The notes beneath the pieces are model-generated. The model did not search any database and was not told where the DNA came from. It saw only the letters and a list, made by a program, of their open reading frames with translations. Below, one piece after another: positions 50,623 through 52,428 of a stretch of DNA of 52,428 nucleotides (its first letter is position 1; each line of letters begins with the position of its first letter). The stretch is taken from the NCBI GenBank assembly GCA_024762975.1, contig JANTGJ010000009.1, positions 1 to 52,428 of the forward strand, given 5' to 3'. This DNA comes from Candidatus Krumholzibacteriia bacterium (GTDB lineage: Bacteria > Krumholzibacteriota > Krumholzibacteriia > LZORAL124-64-63). Both the position numbers and the translations under genes were made by a program.

Positions 50623-50640
50623 AATGAATGGGCATTCATT
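50623..50640. promoter_or_regulatory. Operator palindrome for the TetR regulator
   Basis: AATGAATG-GG-CATTCATT perfect 8-2-8 inverted repeat directly after the -10 element; same style as known fatty-acid regulators' AATGAATG/CATTCATT sites. Confidence 0.75.
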
Positions 50641-50716
50641 AATACGATTCATCGTGGGATGAGCCACCCGATTCCGCGGCCCCCATGCGAGCTGCGGAGC
50701 CTCCCGAAAGGTTGGT

Positions 50717-52428
50717 ATGATGCGCAAGCAGATCAAGAAGGTCGCCGTGCTCGGATCCGGCGTCATGGGCAGCGCCATTGCGGCCCACTTCGCCAATGCC
50801 GGCATTCCCTCACTGGTGTTGGATATCGTCCCGCCCGATGCGGGAGACGATCCGAAGTCGCGCGGTGCCGTGGCCGCTACCGCCGTCGCGGCGATGAAGA
50901 AGACCAAACCCTCCCCCCTGTTTCACTCCGACGGCCTGCAGTTGATCGAGACGGGCAACTTCGAGGACGACCTGCCGAGGATCGCCGATGCCGACTGGGT
51001 GATCGAGGTGGTCAAGGAAGACATGGCGATCAAAAAAATCGTCCTGAACAACGCAGCCCCGCATATCGGCGCCGAAGCAATCTTCTCGAGCAATACCTCG
51101 GGCCTGTCGCTGGCCGAAATGGCGGCCGAACTTCCCGAAAATCTGCGACCGCGCTTCCTGGGTACCCACTTCTTCAACCCTCCGCGCTACATGAAGCTCT
51201 TCGAGCTGATCCCCACCGCCGATACCGATCCCGAGCTGCTGCAATTTGTCGCGGATTTTGCGCGCGATCGGCTGGGCAAGGGCATCGTGCTGGCCAAGGA
51301 CACGCCGAATTTCATCGCCAACCGCATCGGTGTGCACGCCATGATGGCTACCGTTCAGGTCATGAACGAGATGGACCTGACGATCGAGGAAATCGACGCC
51401 ATGACCGGACCGGCGATCGGGCGGCCGCGGACCGCGACCTTCAAGCTGGCCGACCTGGTCGGTCTGGACACGTTCGTTCACGTGGCGACGAACCTCTATC
51501 CGCTCATCCCCGAGGATGAGGCGCGCGAGACCTTCCGGGTGCCCGACTTCCTGGGCCGGATGATCGAAAAGGGCTACCTGGGCCGCAAGAGTGGCGCCGG
51601 CTTCTACAAGATGGAAAAGAAGCCCAAGAAGAAGTTCTTCACCCTGGATCTGAACACGCTCGAGTACCGCGAAAAGACCAAGCCCAATCTTCCGGAGATC
51701 GCCGCCGCCAAGAACATCGAGGACCTGGAAGAACGCCTCCGCGCGCTGGCATTCGGCAAGGGCAAGGCGGGCCAGGCGATTTGGAAAATGTTGGCGGCCA
51801 GCTTTTCCTACAGTTCCATGCGCCTGGGCGAGATCTGCAATCAGGCGGTGGATATCGATCGCGCTGTTCGCTGGGGCTTCAACTGGGAGCTCGGACCGTT
51901 CGAGGTCTGGGATGTCCTGGGCTTCCGCAAGGTCGTCGAGCGCATGCGCACCGACGACCTGCCGCTGCCGGCCTGGGTCGATGCGCTCTACGAGTCCGGC
52001 GCCGAAACGATCTACCGCGAAACAAACGGTGTGCGTCAAAGCCCCACCTCCGAACCTGGCATCTTTGCGGACCTACCGCTCGACGACCGGGTGTTCGATT
52101 TCGACATCCTGCGCACGGCCGGCAAGGAAGTGCGCCGCAATCCCGGCGCCTCGCTGCTCGACCTGGGCGACGGAGTCCTGGGGCTGGAGTTCCACTCCAA
52201 GATGAACGCGATCGGCCAGGATACGCTGAACATGGTCATGACCGCCTGCAATGAGGCCGAGCAGAACTGGGAAGCGATGGTTGTGGCCAACGGTGCCGAC
52301 AACTTTTCCGTAGGTGCCAACCTCATGATGCTGCTGATGGAGGCGATGGAAGGCAATTGGGTCGATATCGACCTGGTGATTCGCGCCTTCCAGACCGCGA
52401 CCGGGCGAATCGAGCAAGGTGGCGTCCC
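50717..52428 (+). CDS. 3-hydroxyacyl-CoA dehydrogenase/enoyl-CoA hydratase (FadN-like), partial at right edge
   Basis: MMRKQIKKVAVLGSGVMGSAIAAHFANAGIPSLVLDIVPP; 'FSSNTSGLSLAEMA', 'RFLGTHFFNPPRYMKLFELIP', 'DTPNFIANRIG', start of crotonase domain 'LLDLGDGVLGLEFHSKMNAIGQDTLNMV'. Absent from the ORF track, probably because no stop falls in the window. Confidence 0.93.
   Translation, partial: MMRKQIKKVAVLGSGVMGSAIAAHFANAGIPSLVLDIVPPDAGDDPKSRGAVAATAVAAMKKTKPSPLFHSDGLQLIETGNFEDDLPRIADADWVIEVVKEDMAIKKIVLNNAAPHIGAEAIFSSNTSGLSLAEMAAELPENLRPRFLGTHFFNPPRYMKLFELIPTADTDPELLQFVADFARDRLGKGIVLAKDTPNFIANRIGVHAMMATVQVMNEMDLTIEEIDAMTGPAIGRPRTATFKLADLVGLDTFVHVATNLYPLIPEDEARETFRVPDFLGRMIEKGYLGRKSGAGFYKMEKKPKKKFFTLDLNTLEYREKTKPNLPEIAAAKNIEDLEERLRALAFGKGKAGQAIWKMLAASFSYSSMRLGEICNQAVDIDRAVRWGFNWELGPFEVWDVLGFRKVVERMRTDDLPLPAWVDALYESGAETIYRETNGVRQSPTSEPGIFADLPLDDRVFDFDILRTAGKEVRRNPGASLLDLGDGVLGLEFHSKMNAIGQDTLNMVMTACNEAEQNWEAMVVANGADNFSVGANLMMLLMEAMEGNWVDIDLVIRAFQTATGRIEQGGV

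Overview
High-GC bacterial chromosomal window with a dense, ordinary gene layout. I saw no tRNA/rRNA genes, CRISPR arrays, transposases or phage genes. Left to right it holds: (i) the edge of a molybdenum hydroxylase (Xdh/Cox-type) operon, divergent from an 8-oxoguanine/guanine deaminase-like amidohydrolase; (ii) COG4299/HGSNAT-like, MATE and dimethylargininase genes; (iii) a large secreted S8 protease with PKD repeats and a C-terminal NPFNP-type sorting domain; (iv) TSUP, MscS and a stand-alone NFACT-R protein; (v) a surface/lipoprotein block: octaheme cytochrome lipoprotein, FGE-fold lipoprotein without the usual catalytic Cys pair, animal-MANEA-like GH99 lipoprotein, and a 1344-aa S8 protease with its apparent propeptide in mid-protein; (vi) a GldA/F/G-like plus DUF4340 ABC operon; (vii) ssnA-ygeY ... 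ygeW-threonine-synthase-like genes, which resemble the E. coli yge/ssnA purine-catabolism and selenium-linked locus; (viii) a soluble hybrid histidine kinase and cysS with a zinc-ribbon insertion; (ix) a YfiR (DUF4154) gene followed by a hybrid histidine kinase with a YfiN-like periplasmic sensor; (x) meaB, a PATAN-HDOD protein and mutB/mutA; (xi) a three-gene unit of methyl-accepting chemotaxis protein, outer-membrane porin and one-lobe PstS-like protein; (xii) a TetR regulator divergent from a FadN-type 3-hydroxyacyl-CoA dehydrogenase, with a perfect operator palindrome at the promoter. The most noteworthy points are the scattered purine/ureide gene set, the YfiR-histidine kinase pair, the MCP-porin-PstS-like unit, the mid-protein propeptide protease and the animal-like GH99. 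The envelope/sorting features suggest an FCB-group or related candidate phylum (inference only). All family calls come from reading motifs and recalled family sequences; no database search was run.
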